A stretch of DNA of 64,000 nucleotides from Simplicispira sp. 125 (GTDB lineage: Bacteria > Pseudomonadota > Gammaproteobacteria > Burkholderiales > Burkholderiaceae_C): positions 496,001 through 560,000 of the forward strand of contig NZ_QEKM01000001.1 of assembly GCF_003096555.1 (NCBI RefSeq). The letters are read 5' to 3'. Below the pieces are notes generated by a model. It did not search any database. It saw nothing but the letters and a program-made list of their open reading frames with translations, and had not been told where the DNA came from. Positions 28,875 to 37,231 of the stretch are shown in pieces. Both the position numbers and the translations under genes were made by a program. Each line of letters opens with the position of its first letter. The first letter of the stretch is position 1.

Positions 28875-31355
28875 TCAGACTACGGCGATGGGGGTGAACT
28901 GGCGCTGGTCCACCCGCGCTTTGTCGAAATCGAACCAGGGGTCGGGCGCGCCTTCGAGCGCGCCTTGCAGGCGCGCCCACAGGGCTTTGCGGCCTTCGTG
29001 GTCGTCGAGCACTTTCTTTTTCACGTAGTCCAGACCCACGCGCGCTACGTAGTGCACGGTGCGCTCCAGGTACCAGCCTTCCTCGCGGTAGAGCTGCATG
29101 AAGGCGCCGGTGTACTCCATGACTTCCTCGGCGGTTTTGAGCTTGACGAAGAACTGCGCCACCTCGGTCTTGATGCCACCGTTGCCCGCCACGTACATCT
29201 CCCAGCCGCTGTCCACGCCGATGATTCCCACGTCCTTGATGCCGCTCTCGGCGCAGTTGCGCGGGCAGCCGCTGACGGCGAACTTGACCTTGTGCGGTGC
29301 GTGCATGCCCACAAAGGCGCGTTCCAGGTCCTTGCCCATTTGGGTGCTGTCCTGCGTGCCCATGCGGCACCACTCGCTGCCCACGCAGGTCTTCACCGTG
29401 CGCAGCGCCTTGGCGTAGGCGTGGCCGCTGGGCATGCCGATGTCGCGCCACACGGCCTGCAGGTCTTCCTTCTTCACGCCCAGCAGGTCGATGCGTTGGC
29501 CGCCCGTGACCTTGACGGTGGGAATTTTGTATTTGTCCACCACATCGGCGATGCGGCGCAGCTCGTCGGCCGTGGTTTCGCCACCCCACATGCGGGGCAC
29601 CACGGAATAGGTGCCGTCCTTCTGGATGTTAGCGTGGCTGCGCTCGTTGATGGCGCGGCTTTGCGGGTCGTCCTGCGCCTCCTTGGGCCAGGTGCTGATG
29701 CAGTAGTAGTTGATGGCCGGGCGGCAGCCGGGGCAGCCGTTGGGGGTCTTCCAGTCCATGAAACGGAATACCGCGCCCGTGCTCAGCAGCTTGTGCGTGC
29801 GGATGGCGTCGCGCACGGCCTGGTGGCCGTGGTCGGTGCAGCCGCACAGGGGCTTGGTTTTGGGCGTGGCCGAGTAGTCGCCCCCGGCGGTGAACATCAG
29901 AATCTGTTCGACCAGGCCGGTGCACGACCCGCAGCTCGCGCTGGCCTTGGTGTGCTTGCGCACCTCGTCCAGCGTGAACAGGCCCTTGTCTTTGATGGCC
30001 TTGCAGATGGTGCCCTTGGTGACGCCATTGCAGCCGCACACCTCGTCGCTGTCCAGCATGGCGGCGGCCTTGTTGTGGCCCTGGTGGCCGGCGTCGCCCA
30101 TGTTGGATTCGCCAAACATCAGCTTGTCGCGGATGTCGCCGACGGGGCGGGCGTCGCGCAGCAGCTTGAAGTACCAGCTGCCATCCACCGTGTCGCCATA
30201 CAGGCAAGCGCCTATAAGCTTGTCGTCCTTGAGCACCAGTTTCTTGTACACGCCGCCGCTCGGGTCGCTCATGACGATCTCCTCGGTGCCCGCGCCGCCC
30301 TGGAAGTCCCCGGCCGAGAACAGGTCGATGCCCGTCACCTTGAGCTTGGTGGACGTGAGCGAGCCCTGGTAGCGGTCAATGCCAAACTCCGCTAGGTGGT
30401 TGGCCAACACGCGGGCCTGCTCGAACAGCGGCGCCACCAGACCGTAGGCAATGCCCCGGTGCGCCGCGCACTCGCCCACGGCGTAGATGCGCGCGTCGGT
30501 GGTGGTTTGTAGCGTGTCGCTCACCACAATGCCACGGTTCACGTGCAGGCGCATCTTTTCGGCGAGCTGCGTGTTGGGGCGGATGCCCACGGCCATCACC
30601 ACCAGGTCGGCGGGCACCTCGGTGCCGTCCTTGAATTGCACGGCCCGGACCCGTTGTTTCGACGGGGCCTCTTCCCCGTCTGCACGGCCGTTCTCGTTGC
30701 CCAGCAGCGCAGCAGTTTGGCCCTGCATGAGGAACTGCATGCCGCGCTCGGCCAGCGACTTTTGCAGCATCTTGCCGGCCACGCTGTCGAGCTGGCGCTC
30801 CATCAGCCATTCGCTGGCGTGCACCACGGTCACCTGCATGCCGCGTTTCATCAGGCCGTTGGCGGCCTCCAGTCCCAACAGGCCGCCACCAATGACGACC
30901 GCATGCTGGTAGGTGGCCGCCGCATCGATCATGGCCTGCGTGTCGGCAATGTCGCGGTAGGCCAGCACGCCGTCGAGCTCCTTGCCCGGCAAGGGCAGGA
31001 TGAACGGGTTGGAGCCCGTGGCGAGGATAAGGCGGTCGTATTCGGCGCTGATCTGCTCGCCCGCTGCGCTGGTGCCGTGCACCACGCGGTGCACGCGGTC
31101 TACATCGGTGACCGTGCAGCCCGTGTGCAGGGTGATACCGTTGTCCTGGTACCAGGACCAGTCGTTGAGGATGATCTCGTCCACCGTCTGCTCCCCCGCC
31201 AGCACGGGCGAGAGCAGGATGCGGTTGTAGTTCGGGTGCGGCTCGGCGCCGAACACCGTGATGTCGTACAGGCCGGGTGCGATCTTGAGCAGCTCTTCGA
31301 GCGTGCGCACACCGGCCATTCCGTTGCCTACCATGACCAGCCTGGGTTTTTTCAT
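28875..31355 (-). CDS. nirB: Nitrite reductase (NADH) large subunit NirB
   Basis: The 826-residue enzyme reduces nitrite to ammonium in the cytoplasm using NADH. An N-terminal FAD/NADH-binding part (KPRLVMVGNGMAGVRTLEEL) is followed by a BFD-type [2Fe-2S] domain (CGCNGVTKGTICKAI, CGSCTGL) and a sirohaem-[4Fe-4S] reductase part with TCVGSEWCRMG and SGCPRNCAES. The start at 31355 has GGGAGGGG upstream and gives the normal length. It is the first gene of nirB-nirD-fnt-kinase/phosphatase. A 12-bp inverted repeat sits in the leader just before the ribosome-binding site. Sirohaem synthesis genes are not in the window. Confidence 0.96.
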   Translation of the reverse strand: MKKPRLVMVGNGMAGVRTLEELLKIAPGLYDITVFGAEPHPNYNRILLSPVLAGEQTVDEIILNDWSWYQDNGITLHTGCTVTDVDRVHRVVHGTSAAGEQISAEYDRLILATGSNPFILPLPGKELDGVLAYRDIADTQAMIDAAATYQHAVVIGGGLLGLEAANGLMKRGMQVTVVHASEWLMERQLDSVAGKMLQKSLAERGMQFLMQGQTAALLGNENGRADGEEAPSKQRVRAVQFKDGTEVPADLVVMAVGIRPNTQLAEKMRLHVNRGIVVSDTLQTTTDARIYAVGECAAHRGIAYGLVAPLFEQARVLANHLAEFGIDRYQGSLTSTKLKVTGIDLFSAGDFQGGAGTEEIVMSDPSGGVYKKLVLKDDKLIGACLYGDTVDGSWYFKLLRDARPVGDIRDKLMFGESNMGDAGHQGHNKAAAMLDSDEVCGCNGVTKGTICKAIKDKGLFTLDEVRKHTKASASCGSCTGLVEQILMFTAGGDYSATPKTKPLCGCTDHGHQAVRDAIRTHKLLSTGAVFRFMDWKTPNGCPGCRPAINYYCISTWPKEAQDDPQSRAINERSHANIQKDGTYSVVPRMWGGETTADELRRIADVVDKYKIPTVKVTGGQRIDLLGVKKEDLQAVWRDIGMPSGHAYAKALRTVKTCVGSEWCRMGTQDSTQMGKDLERAFVGMHAPHKVKFAVSGCPRNCAESGIKDVGIIGVDSGWEMYVAGNGGIKTEVAQFFVKLKTAEEVMEYTGAFMQLYREEGWYLERTVHYVARVGLDYVKKKVLDDHEGRKALWARLQGALEGAPDPWFDFDKARVDQRQFTPIAVV

Positions 31356-31374
31356 CGGAGCCCCTCCCTGGGCA

Positions 31375-31431
31375 ATTGCATTGCAGAACATGGGCGCGTT
31401 GGATGTGCGCCTGTATGCACTGCAATGCAAT
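31375..31431 (-). promoter_or_regulatory. Inverted repeat in the nirB leader
   Basis: ATTGCATTGCAG (31375-31386) and CTGCAATGCAAT (31420-31431) are perfect 12-bp inverted repeats with 33 bp between them, 20 bp upstream of the nirB start. In RNA it would fold a hairpin directly before the Shine-Dalgarno region. It could be an operator or a leader structure like those read by nitrate/nitrite antiterminators; which is not decided by the sequence. Confidence 0.55.
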
Positions 31432-31620
31432 GACCGTGCCAGCGTTGAAATGCTTGTGTGCTTTGTCTATGGGTACAGGAGTGCGCACCCTGGCAGTGCG
31501 GTAGGCCAGAACCGTGCGGTGCCTGAGGCGTTTGCACCATGCTGGGGTGCTGTGCCAGCGCCTGGTGCGTCGCAAGGTGCGTCTGCGCCATGGCGGCGCA
31601 CATACCGAGAGAGAAAGCGA

Positions 31621-31652
31621 AAGGCCCGCACCGTTTGCACGGTGCGGGCCTT
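31621..31652 (-). terminator. Terminator downstream of the first DUF4148 gene
   Basis: AAGGCCCGCACCGT and ACGGTGCGGGCCTT form a perfect 14-bp stem with a 4-nt loop. On the minus strand it follows the DUF4148 stop by 36 bp and is succeeded by the moderate T-rich run TTTCGCTTTC. It separates the gene from the nirB leader. Confidence 0.75.
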
Positions 31653-31688
31653 GTGGGGCGCCAGAATTCTGGCGTCGGAATGCAGTGT

Positions 31689-31985
31689 TTAGCTGCGGTT
31701 GCCGGTGGCGATTTTGCCGGCGCGGGCAGCGGTCACGGCCTCTGCACGCACAGCGGTGCGGTCCTGGGTGCTGACAGCGCGGGCTGCGTGGTCGGCCACA
31801 GGGCCCTTGGCGAAATTAGGCAGTGCTGCATGGCCTTCGGCGCGCACTTCGGTGCTGCTGCGGGTGGATTGGACGCGGGCTTCGAAGTCGGTGCCGTACA
31901 GGTCGCCATTGAGTTCAGCGGCTTGTGCGCCGATCGAGGCAAAAGCGGCAACGGCGGCAATGGAGAGGATGCGTGCGGTGTTCAT
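31689..31985 (-). CDS. Secreted DUF4148-like small protein, copy 1
   Basis: The 98-residue protein has a signal peptide (MNTARILSIAAVAAFASIGAQA, cleavage after AQA) and a short mature region (AELNGDLYGTDFEARVQSTR, then SKGPVADHAARAV-like and TAVRAEAVTAARAG). The repeated RAEA/AARAG pattern is typical of the small exported DUF4148-type proteins of Burkholderiales, whose function is unknown. It is 91 of 98 residues identical to the next gene upstream, so the two arose by a recent tandem duplication. Confidence 0.8.
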   Translation of the reverse strand: MNTARILSIAAVAAFASIGAQAAELNGDLYGTDFEARVQSTRSSTEVRAEGHAALPNFAKGPVADHAARAVSTQDRTAVRAEAVTAARAGKIATGNRS

Positions 31986-32025
31986 GGTGGTGTCCTTGAT
32001 GCAGAAAAAATGGTGGGGTGCTCAA

Positions 32026-32050
32026 GGCGCCTGCCAGGTCTGCAGGCGCC
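32026..32050. terminator. GC-rich hairpin between the two DUF4148 genes
   Basis: The 9-bp stem GGCGCCTGC / GCAGGCGCC has a 7-nt loop. No T-run follows it on the minus strand, so it may be an mRNA processing or stability element rather than a strong terminator. Confidence 0.45.
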
Positions 32051-32057
32051 GGGGTTT

Positions 32058-32354
32058 TTAGCTGCGGTTGCCAGTGGCGATCAGGCCTGCACGGGCGGCG
32101 GTCACGGCCTCTGCACGCACAGCGGTGCGGTCCTGGGTGCTGACAGCGCGGGCTGCGTGGTCGGCCACAGGGCCCTTGGCAAAGCTAGCCAGTGCCTGCT
32201 GACCTTCGGCGCGCACATCGGCGCTGCTGCGGGTGGACTGGACGCGGGCTTCGAAGTCGGTGCCGTACAGGTCGCCATTGAGTTCGGCGGCTTGTGCGCC
32301 GATCGAGGCAAAAGCGGCAACGGCGGCAATAGAGAGAATGCGTGCGGTGTTCAT
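32058..32354 (-). CDS. Secreted DUF4148-like small protein, copy 2
   Basis: This is the tandem paralogue of the gene at 31689-31985 (same length, identical signal peptide; differences are confined to the SSADVRAEGQQALASF segment and one residue near the C-terminus). The repeat unit including the spacer is about 370 bp. The conserved spacer ends in a GC-rich hairpin (32026-32050, GGCGCCTGC / GCAGGCGCC). Role unknown; probable periplasmic or secreted protein. Confidence 0.8.
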   Translation of the reverse strand: MNTARILSIAAVAAFASIGAQAAELNGDLYGTDFEARVQSTRSSADVRAEGQQALASFAKGPVADHAARAVSTQDRTAVRAEAVTAARAGLIATGNRS

Positions 32355-32505
32355 GATGGTGTCCTTTCAAACGTACTCTGTGGATCCGCTGGCCGCAGAA
32401 GCCATCGAGTCCTGCGGGGCGGTTTCGGTGAGTCGCCTTAGCGGGTTCGTCTCATCGATGGGTTGAACTGTACGCCCCTATTGGTCATGAAAAAACTACT
32501 CAGTC

Positions 32506-32534
32506 TATAATTGACTATTCCGGTATTTGGAATA
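32506..32534 (+). promoter_or_regulatory. Possible promoter and inverted repeat upstream of the CBS gene
   Basis: A consensus -10 TATAAT lies at 32506-32511, followed by TATTCC (32516-32521) and GGAATA (32529-32534), an inverted repeat with a 7-bp spacer just past the expected start site. The -35 is not clear. The repeat could bind a repressor. Confidence 0.35.
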
Positions 32535-32666
32535 ATTGGCGTGTCTGGGGTGAGAAATCGGGCGTATACACGGCAGCACACAACTTGGTACAAGGCCCCG
32601 TTGCGCTATGGGCGTGGATGGGCTGAAATAGGCTTTTGCAGCCTGTTATCCCGAGGGAGGTGTTCC

Positions 32667-33107
32667 ATGACCGTCGTAGCCGAAATTCTCAAGTCCAAAC
32701 CGGATTCCATCGTGCAGTCCATCGGGCCCACGGACACTGTTCTAGAAGCGCTGCGCCGTATGGGCGACAAGGGCATTGGCGCACTGCTGGTCATGGAGAA
32801 CGACGCCATCGTGGGCATCATCACCGAGCGCGACTACGCCCGCAAGATTGCCCTCATGGGCCGTACCTCGGACAAAACCCTGGTGCGCGACGTGATGACG
32901 ACGTCTGTGCTGTGCGTGCATTCCACCCAGACCAGCGAGCAGTGCATGCAGCTGATGACCAGCAAGCGCCTGCGCCACCTGCCGGTGGTGGACGACGGCA
33001 AGCTGCTGGGCATGATCTCCATCGGTGACTTGGTGAAAGACATCATCTCCGAGCAGAAATTTATCATCGAGCAGCTGGAGCACTACATCACAGGTGGTCG
33101 CCGCTGA
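32667..33107 (+). CDS. CBS-domain protein
   Basis: The 146-residue protein consists of two CBS motifs (residues ~10-60: VQSIGPTDTVLEALRRMGDK and VGIITERDYARKI; ~75-130: VRDVMTTSVLCVHSTQTSEQ and LGMISIGDLVKDI), which pair to bind adenosine nucleotides. Standalone CBS-pair proteins of this type usually sense energy charge or NAD(H), but no partner is evident here. The ATG at 32667 has GGGAGG upstream. A hairpin (33113-33139) follows the stop. Confidence 0.9.
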   Translation: MTVVAEILKSKPDSIVQSIGPTDTVLEALRRMGDKGIGALLVMENDAIVGIITERDYARKIALMGRTSDKTLVRDVMTTSVLCVHSTQTSEQCMQLMTSKRLRHLPVVDDGKLLGMISIGDLVKDIISEQKFIIEQLEHYITGGRR

Positions 33108-33112
33108 ACGAC

Positions 33113-33146
33113 GGCAAGCCCCCCTGGGTCGGGTTTGCCTCTTTGA
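33113..33146 (+). terminator. Probable terminator of the CBS gene
   Basis: GGCAAGCCC and GGGTTTGCC form a 9-bp stem (one G-U pair) with a 9-nt loop, followed by TCTTTGA. It starts 5 bp after the stop. The U-tract is weak. The remaining ~340 bp up to the next gene contain no recognisable gene. Confidence 0.5.
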
Positions 33147-33490
33147 CTGAGGGTAGTCCACTGGCTTTAGATCAGCCTTCGATGCAGCTGATGCGGGATG
33201 AATCAGCGGATTTGACACTCCAAGTCACCTTGTTTGATGGGTAATGTGGCCTGCTGCCGCAAGCGATTGGCCAGCGGCTGGGCATGCTAATAGGCCGGTC
33301 ACGGCCAGGATCTTCGCCACGATACGTAAGCCATTTATGGCGGTGTTATCGCAAGTTCCGTACAGAAAGATGTATTGCACGGCCTTTTCATGCCTGAAAC
33401 TTGCTAATGGCAGGGCTTTCCCGGTCACGCCTGAGGTCAAGGCCCTTGTATACACCCAGTCACAAACATTTTTTGGACGGAGTTTCCTGC

Positions 33491-34651
33491 ATGACGACTT
33501 CTTTGAAACGGCGCCATTTCACTGCCGGACTGGCGCTTGCCCCTTTGGCGGCCAGCGGCTTGCTGACGGGCTGCAGCAATATCCCTGACATCATCAAGAT
33601 CGGGGTAGCGCAGCCGTTGAGTGGCCCGCTGGCCGCCCTGGGGCAGGATTTGCTCAATGGCGTGAACCTGGCCGTGAGCGAGTTGAATAAGAACAACTAC
33701 GCCATTGACGGCAAACGCGTCACGCTGGAGGTGGTTGCAATGGACGACCGGGCCGACGCTGCCACAGGCAAAGCCGTGGCGCAGCAGTTGGTGGATGCGG
33801 GGATCGTGGCTGTCATTGGGCACCTCAATTCGGGCGTGAGCATCGAGACAGCGCCCATTTACGGTGCCAAGGATATTGCGCAGATTGCGATCTCCACGAA
33901 CCCAAAGTTCACGCAGCTGGGCTTGTCCACCACTTTCCGCATGGTGGCTAACGACGATCTGCAGGCACGTGCCATTGGCTCGTTTGCTGCGTCGCAGTTT
34001 GGGGCTGTGCGCTATGCCGCGCTGGACGATGGGACGCCTTATGGCAAGGGCTTGACCGATGGCGCCGTGGTCCAGCTCAAGGCCGAGAAGCGCGAGGTGG
34101 TGCTGCGCCAGTCGTTTGACGACAAGACGGTGGCGTTTGACAAGCTGGCGGAGGAAATCAAGGCCGCAAATGTCGAGGTCATCGTCTCCACGTTGAATGA
34201 CTTTCAGGCTGTGGCCCTGATTGAGGCGCTTAAAAAGATCGACTACACCCGGGTACGCCTGCTCGGCGGTGACACGATCAAAACCACCGATATGGCCAAG
34301 GCGGCCGGCATCATCGAAGGTATTTTTGCCACCTCGCCGGTGCTGGAGGCCAAGGAATTCGTCACCGGTCGCCAGTTCCTGGAGAAGTACCTTGAGGCTT
34401 TCAAGAAGCCCCCGGCGTATGGCGGCCACTACACCTACGACAGCATGTATGTGCTGTCGGCAGCGCTGCAGAAGGCCAAGTCGGCCAAGCCCAAGGATGT
34501 GACGGCCGCGATGCATTCCATCAACGGCTATGCACCGGTGACCGGCACCATGACCTGGGACGATAAAGGCGAGCAGCGCTACGCCGCCGTGGGCGTGTAT
34601 GAACTGCGGCGCGGCAATTGGGAGCTGCGCATGCGGTCAGACCGCTGGTAA
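33491..34651 (+). CDS. Branched-chain amino-acid-type ABC transporter substrate-binding lipoprotein
   Basis: The 386-residue protein is a LivJ/LivK-type periplasmic binding protein (IKIGVAQPLSGPLAALGQDL, VNLAVSELNKNN, VAVIGHLNSGVSIETAPIYG, GGHYTYDSMYVLSAAL). The N-terminus KRRHFTAGLALAPLAASG carries a twin-arginine-like motif and ends in the lipobox LLTGC (Cys 28), so it is probably a lipoprotein. The ATG at 33491 follows GGAG. No permease or ATPase genes are adjacent, so it is an orphan component and its ligand is unknown. Confidence 0.88.
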   Translation: MTTSLKRRHFTAGLALAPLAASGLLTGCSNIPDIIKIGVAQPLSGPLAALGQDLLNGVNLAVSELNKNNYAIDGKRVTLEVVAMDDRADAATGKAVAQQLVDAGIVAVIGHLNSGVSIETAPIYGAKDIAQIAISTNPKFTQLGLSTTFRMVANDDLQARAIGSFAASQFGAVRYAALDDGTPYGKGLTDGAVVQLKAEKREVVLRQSFDDKTVAFDKLAEEIKAANVEVIVSTLNDFQAVALIEALKKIDYTRVRLLGGDTIKTTDMAKAAGIIEGIFATSPVLEAKEFVTGRQFLEKYLEAFKKPPAYGGHYTYDSMYVLSAALQKAKSAKPKDVTAAMHSINGYAPVTGTMTWDDKGEQRYAAVGVYELRRGNWELRMRSDRW

Positions 34652-34674
34652 GCGTGCTGCTCGGCGCGTGAAAT

Positions 34675-34715
34675 GGGCAAGCCTGTGCCAGGGGCCACCG
34701 CGCAAAGGCTTGCCC
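34675..34715 (+). terminator. Hairpin after the substrate-binding lipoprotein gene
   Basis: GGGCAAGCCT (34675-34684) and AGGCTTGCCC (34706-34715) are perfect 10-bp inverted repeats. The loop half GGGGCCACCGCGCA can alternatively pair with downstream TGCGCGC...GGTGGCTCCCC. There is no T-run, so termination is uncertain. Confidence 0.45.
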
Positions 34716-34779
34716 TGCGCGCTGGTGGCTCCCCCCCCTTCTCTTGCAGCGTGTAGCGATATAGGGGTGTGTCTATCTT

Positions 34780-36165
34780 TCAGCATTCCACCACGTTCAC
34801 GGCCAGGCCACCGCGCGAGGTTTCCTTGTACTTGGACATCATGTCGGCGCCAGTTTGCACCATGGTCTTGATCACCTGATCGAGCGACACCACGTGCTGG
34901 CCGTCGCCGCGCAGTGCCAGGCGCGCGGCATTGATGGCCTTGATGGCGCCCATGGCGTTGCGCTCGATGCAGGGAATCTGCACTTGCCCGCCCACGGGGT
35001 CGCAGGTCATGCCCAGGTTGTGCTCCATACCGATCTCGGCCGCATTCTCTGCCTGCGCGGGTGTGCCACCCAGCACGGCGGCCAGAGCCCCGGCTGCCAT
35101 CGAGCAGGCCACGCCCACTTCCCCTTGGCAGCCCACTTCGGCGCCTGAGAGCGAGGCGTTGAGTTTGTAGATGCTGCCAATGGCGCCTGCCGTGAGCAGG
35201 AAGTCGAAAATGCCCGCCTCGTTGGCGCCCGGCACAAAGTTAATGTAGTAGTGCAGCACCGCCGGGATCACCCCGGCCGCCCCATTGGTGGGCGCCGTCA
35301 CCACGCGGCCCCCGGCAGCGTTTTCCTCGTTCACGGCCATGGCGTAGAGGTTGACCCAGTCCAGCATGGAGAGCGGGTCGCGCAGCGCAGCCTCGGGGTT
35401 GCTGCTCAGGCTGCGCTGCAGCTCTGCAGCCCGGCGCCGGATGCGCATTGGCCCGGGCAGGGTACCGCCTGTAGCGCAGCCGCGCCGTACGGCCCCAGCC
35501 ATGGTGTGCCAGATGGCCCGCAACTGCGTCTGCACTTCGTCGGGGCTGCGCCACTGCGCTTCGTTGGCACGCATGATCTGCGCGATGCCCAGGCCGCTGG
35601 TTTGGCACTGTGCCAGCAGCTGTGCGCCGCTGGTAAAGGGGTAGGGTGCCGTGGATGTGGCGTTGCCAGGCGCGCTGCCATTGAGTACGCGCTCACCCGC
35701 CGCATCCACCACAAAGCCACCGCCGATCGAGAAGTACTCGGCCACGGTGGTTTCGGCTCCTTGCGCGTCCAGGGCTGCAAAGCGCATGCCATTGGGGTGG
35801 CGTGGCAGGCTTTTGCGGCGGTACAGCAGGTGTTCCTTTTCCACAAAGCGCACAGGGTGTTCGCCCAGCAGTGCCAGCCGTTGCTGGCTGCGGATGGTGT
35901 CGATGGCCGGGGTGATGTGCTCGGGGTCGATCTGGTCGGGCTCGTGTCCGGCCAGCCCCAGCAGGATGGCGCGGTCGGTGCCGTGGCCGATGCCTGTGGC
36001 GGCTAGCGAGCCGAACAGCTCCACGCGCACGCCATGCACGGCGGCCAGCCCCGGCATCTGTTGCAGCTGGCAGGCGAAATGGCGCGCCGCGATCATGGGG
36101 CCCACGGTGTGGGAGCTGGACGGGCCGATGCCGATTTTGAAGAGGTCGAAAACGCTGACGGTCAT
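34780..36165 (-). CDS. sdaA: L-serine ammonia-lyase
   Basis: This 461-residue single-chain L-serine dehydratase deaminates serine to pyruvate and ammonia using a [4Fe-4S] cluster. It begins [20 protein letters not shown], the conserved N-terminal active-site segment, and has the cluster cysteines in [15 protein letters not shown] and [18 protein letters not shown]. It is full length. A terminator-like hairpin with a T-tract lies 40-65 bp upstream of the start on the same strand, so the gene may have an attenuated leader. Confidence 0.95.
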   Translation of the reverse strand: MTVSVFDLFKIGIGPSSSHTVGPMIAARHFACQLQQMPGLAAVHGVRVELFGSLAATGIGHGTDRAILLGLAGHEPDQIDPEHITPAIDTIRSQQRLALLGEHPVRFVEKEHLLYRRKSLPRHPNGMRFAALDAQGAETTVAEYFSIGGGFVVDAAGERVLNGSAPGNATSTAPYPFTSGAQLLAQCQTSGLGIAQIMRANEAQWRSPDEVQTQLRAIWHTMAGAVRRGCATGGTLPGPMRIRRRAAELQRSLSSNPEAALRDPLSMLDWVNLYAMAVNEENAAGGRVVTAPTNGAAGVIPAVLHYYINFVPGANEAGIFDFLLTAGAIGSIYKLNASLSGAEVGCQGEVGVACSMAAGALAAVLGGTPAQAENAAEIGMEHNLGMTCDPVGGQVQIPCIERNAMGAIKAINAARLALRGDGQHVVSLDQVIKTMVQTGADMMSKYKETSRGGLAVNVVEC

Positions 36166-36202
36166 GGTGTGTGGGGTGCGCGGGGGCCGGGCGCAAAAGG
36201 GG

Positions 36203-36229
36203 CCAACAAAAAGGCACCCCGTGGGTGCC
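36203..36229 (-). terminator. Intrinsic terminator just upstream of sdaA
   Basis: On the minus strand the stem GGCACCC / GGGTGCC (7 bp, 3-nt loop) is followed by TTTTTGTTGG. Its position, 38 bp before the sdaA start, means it either stops transcripts entering from the repeat region or acts as an attenuator in the sdaA leader. Confidence 0.65.
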
Positions 36230-36327
36230 GTGGATCGGTGGTGCTGACGGTAGGTGTGTGCGAGTGGGGCTGCAAGATCGCTATCCCTGAGCGTGTGGGG
36301 CGCCTTGTGCGGTGGAGGTGGTGTGGT

Positions 36328-36395
36328 TGCTATGAAATAAATAGCTTTTTGCGCTTTATTGGTAAGCGTTAGAGGCTGTTCTGCCTCAAATATTT
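36328..36395. repeat. Type A palindromic repeat upstream of sdaA
   Basis: The plus strand reads TTGCTATGAAATAAATAGC, TTTTTGCGCTTTATTGG and TAAGCGTTAGAGGC, ending GCCTCAAATATTTG, which is the type A order with a partly eroded palindrome. Confidence 0.6.
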
Positions 36396-36472
36396 GGGAC
36401 TTACTTCAGCTGGGATTGCGGGGCATGAATCTTTCTTTTAGAGGCGCCGGGTGGGGCGGTTGAGGGCGGAGG

Positions 36473-37127
36473 CCGGGTCTCGCCCCGGCGGGCGACCTCC
36501 TTTCTTGTCGCGCGATAAGCAAGGAGGCAAAGAAACGCGCCCCACAGTCTGCGACCCCTTCGCGCAGCGAAGGGGCAAACCTGCGTCGGGGCGCTTGCGG
36601 GGTGCGCCGCGTAACTCACTGCGCGCCTGCGGCGCTCCATTCAGACAGACGCGGCGAGTCAGTTCACGAAGCATGCGCGCGGGGGCGCGCATGCTCACCC
36701 CGCAAACGCCCCGCCGCAGGCGCAGCCAGAAGGGGGTTTGAAGACCGCAATCCACACGGGCCATCGCTGCGCTCGCCCCTGCATTCGCGGGCGCAAGCGC
36801 CTCGCGCTGCGCAGGCCAGGCCGAGCAAAGCGATGGCCCGTGCGGCTGTTTGGACTTTCCCTGCCCCTTCTGTATGCGCCGAGGAGCGCAGGGCGCGGGG
36901 TGGCGGGTGTGCCGCAGGACACACCCGCTTCGTGATCTGACTCGCCGTGGTTGTTCGAGCGGCGCGCCGAAGGCGCAAAGCGAGTTCCACGGCGCACCCC
37001 GTGACCGCGCACCGCAGGTTGCCCGCAGCGAAGCGAAGGGACGCAGACTGTAGGGTCGCCCTTTCTTTGGTGACTTTCTTTCGGCGAAGCGAAAGAAAGT
37101 TACTGCGCCGCCGGGCGCACACCCCGG
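36473..37127. repeat. 655-bp element of two inverted, diverged copies of a structured non-coding repeat
   Basis: The left half (36473 to ~36780) and the reverse complement of the right half (37127 to ~36815) share blocks in the same order: CCGG...CCCGGCGG at the ends, ACAGTCTGCG, AACCTGCG, GGGGTGCGCCG, CGGCGAGTCAG, TCACGAAGC, AGAAGGGG and CACGGGCCATCGCT near the centre (about 36800). Hairpins occur at mirror positions but with different sequences: 36496-36527 against 37074-37099, and 36671-36694 against 36903-36928. No credible coding frame is present. It fills most of the ~1 kb between sdaA and hpnC. Confidence 0.8.
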
Positions 37128-37139
37128 CTCCCGCCCCTT

Positions 37140-37185
37140 GCAAAGGCACGCTGATAGCTGCAAAAAATATAGCTGCTGACGTATG
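37140..37185. repeat. Partial type A repeat
   Basis: The sequence GCTGATAGCTGC, AAAAAATATAGCTGCTGACG resembles the outer half of a type A element (GATAGCTGC...TATAGCTGC) without the inner palindrome. It abuts the large inverted element. Confidence 0.4.
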
Positions 37186-37231
37186 ACCAACAAGCGACAG
37201 ATGCCAAAAACACCAAAAACCGGCCAGCTTC

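Noticed and set aside
33225..33455. Small minus-strand frame in the gap before the binding lipoprotein gene
   Set aside because: No ribosome-binding site, no family similarity, and it starts inside the neighbouring upstream region of the plus-strand gene.
36230..36420. Glycine-riboswitch-like leader for sdaA
   Set aside because: The minus-strand leader lacks the paired aptamer cores; only a type A repeat and the terminator are visible.
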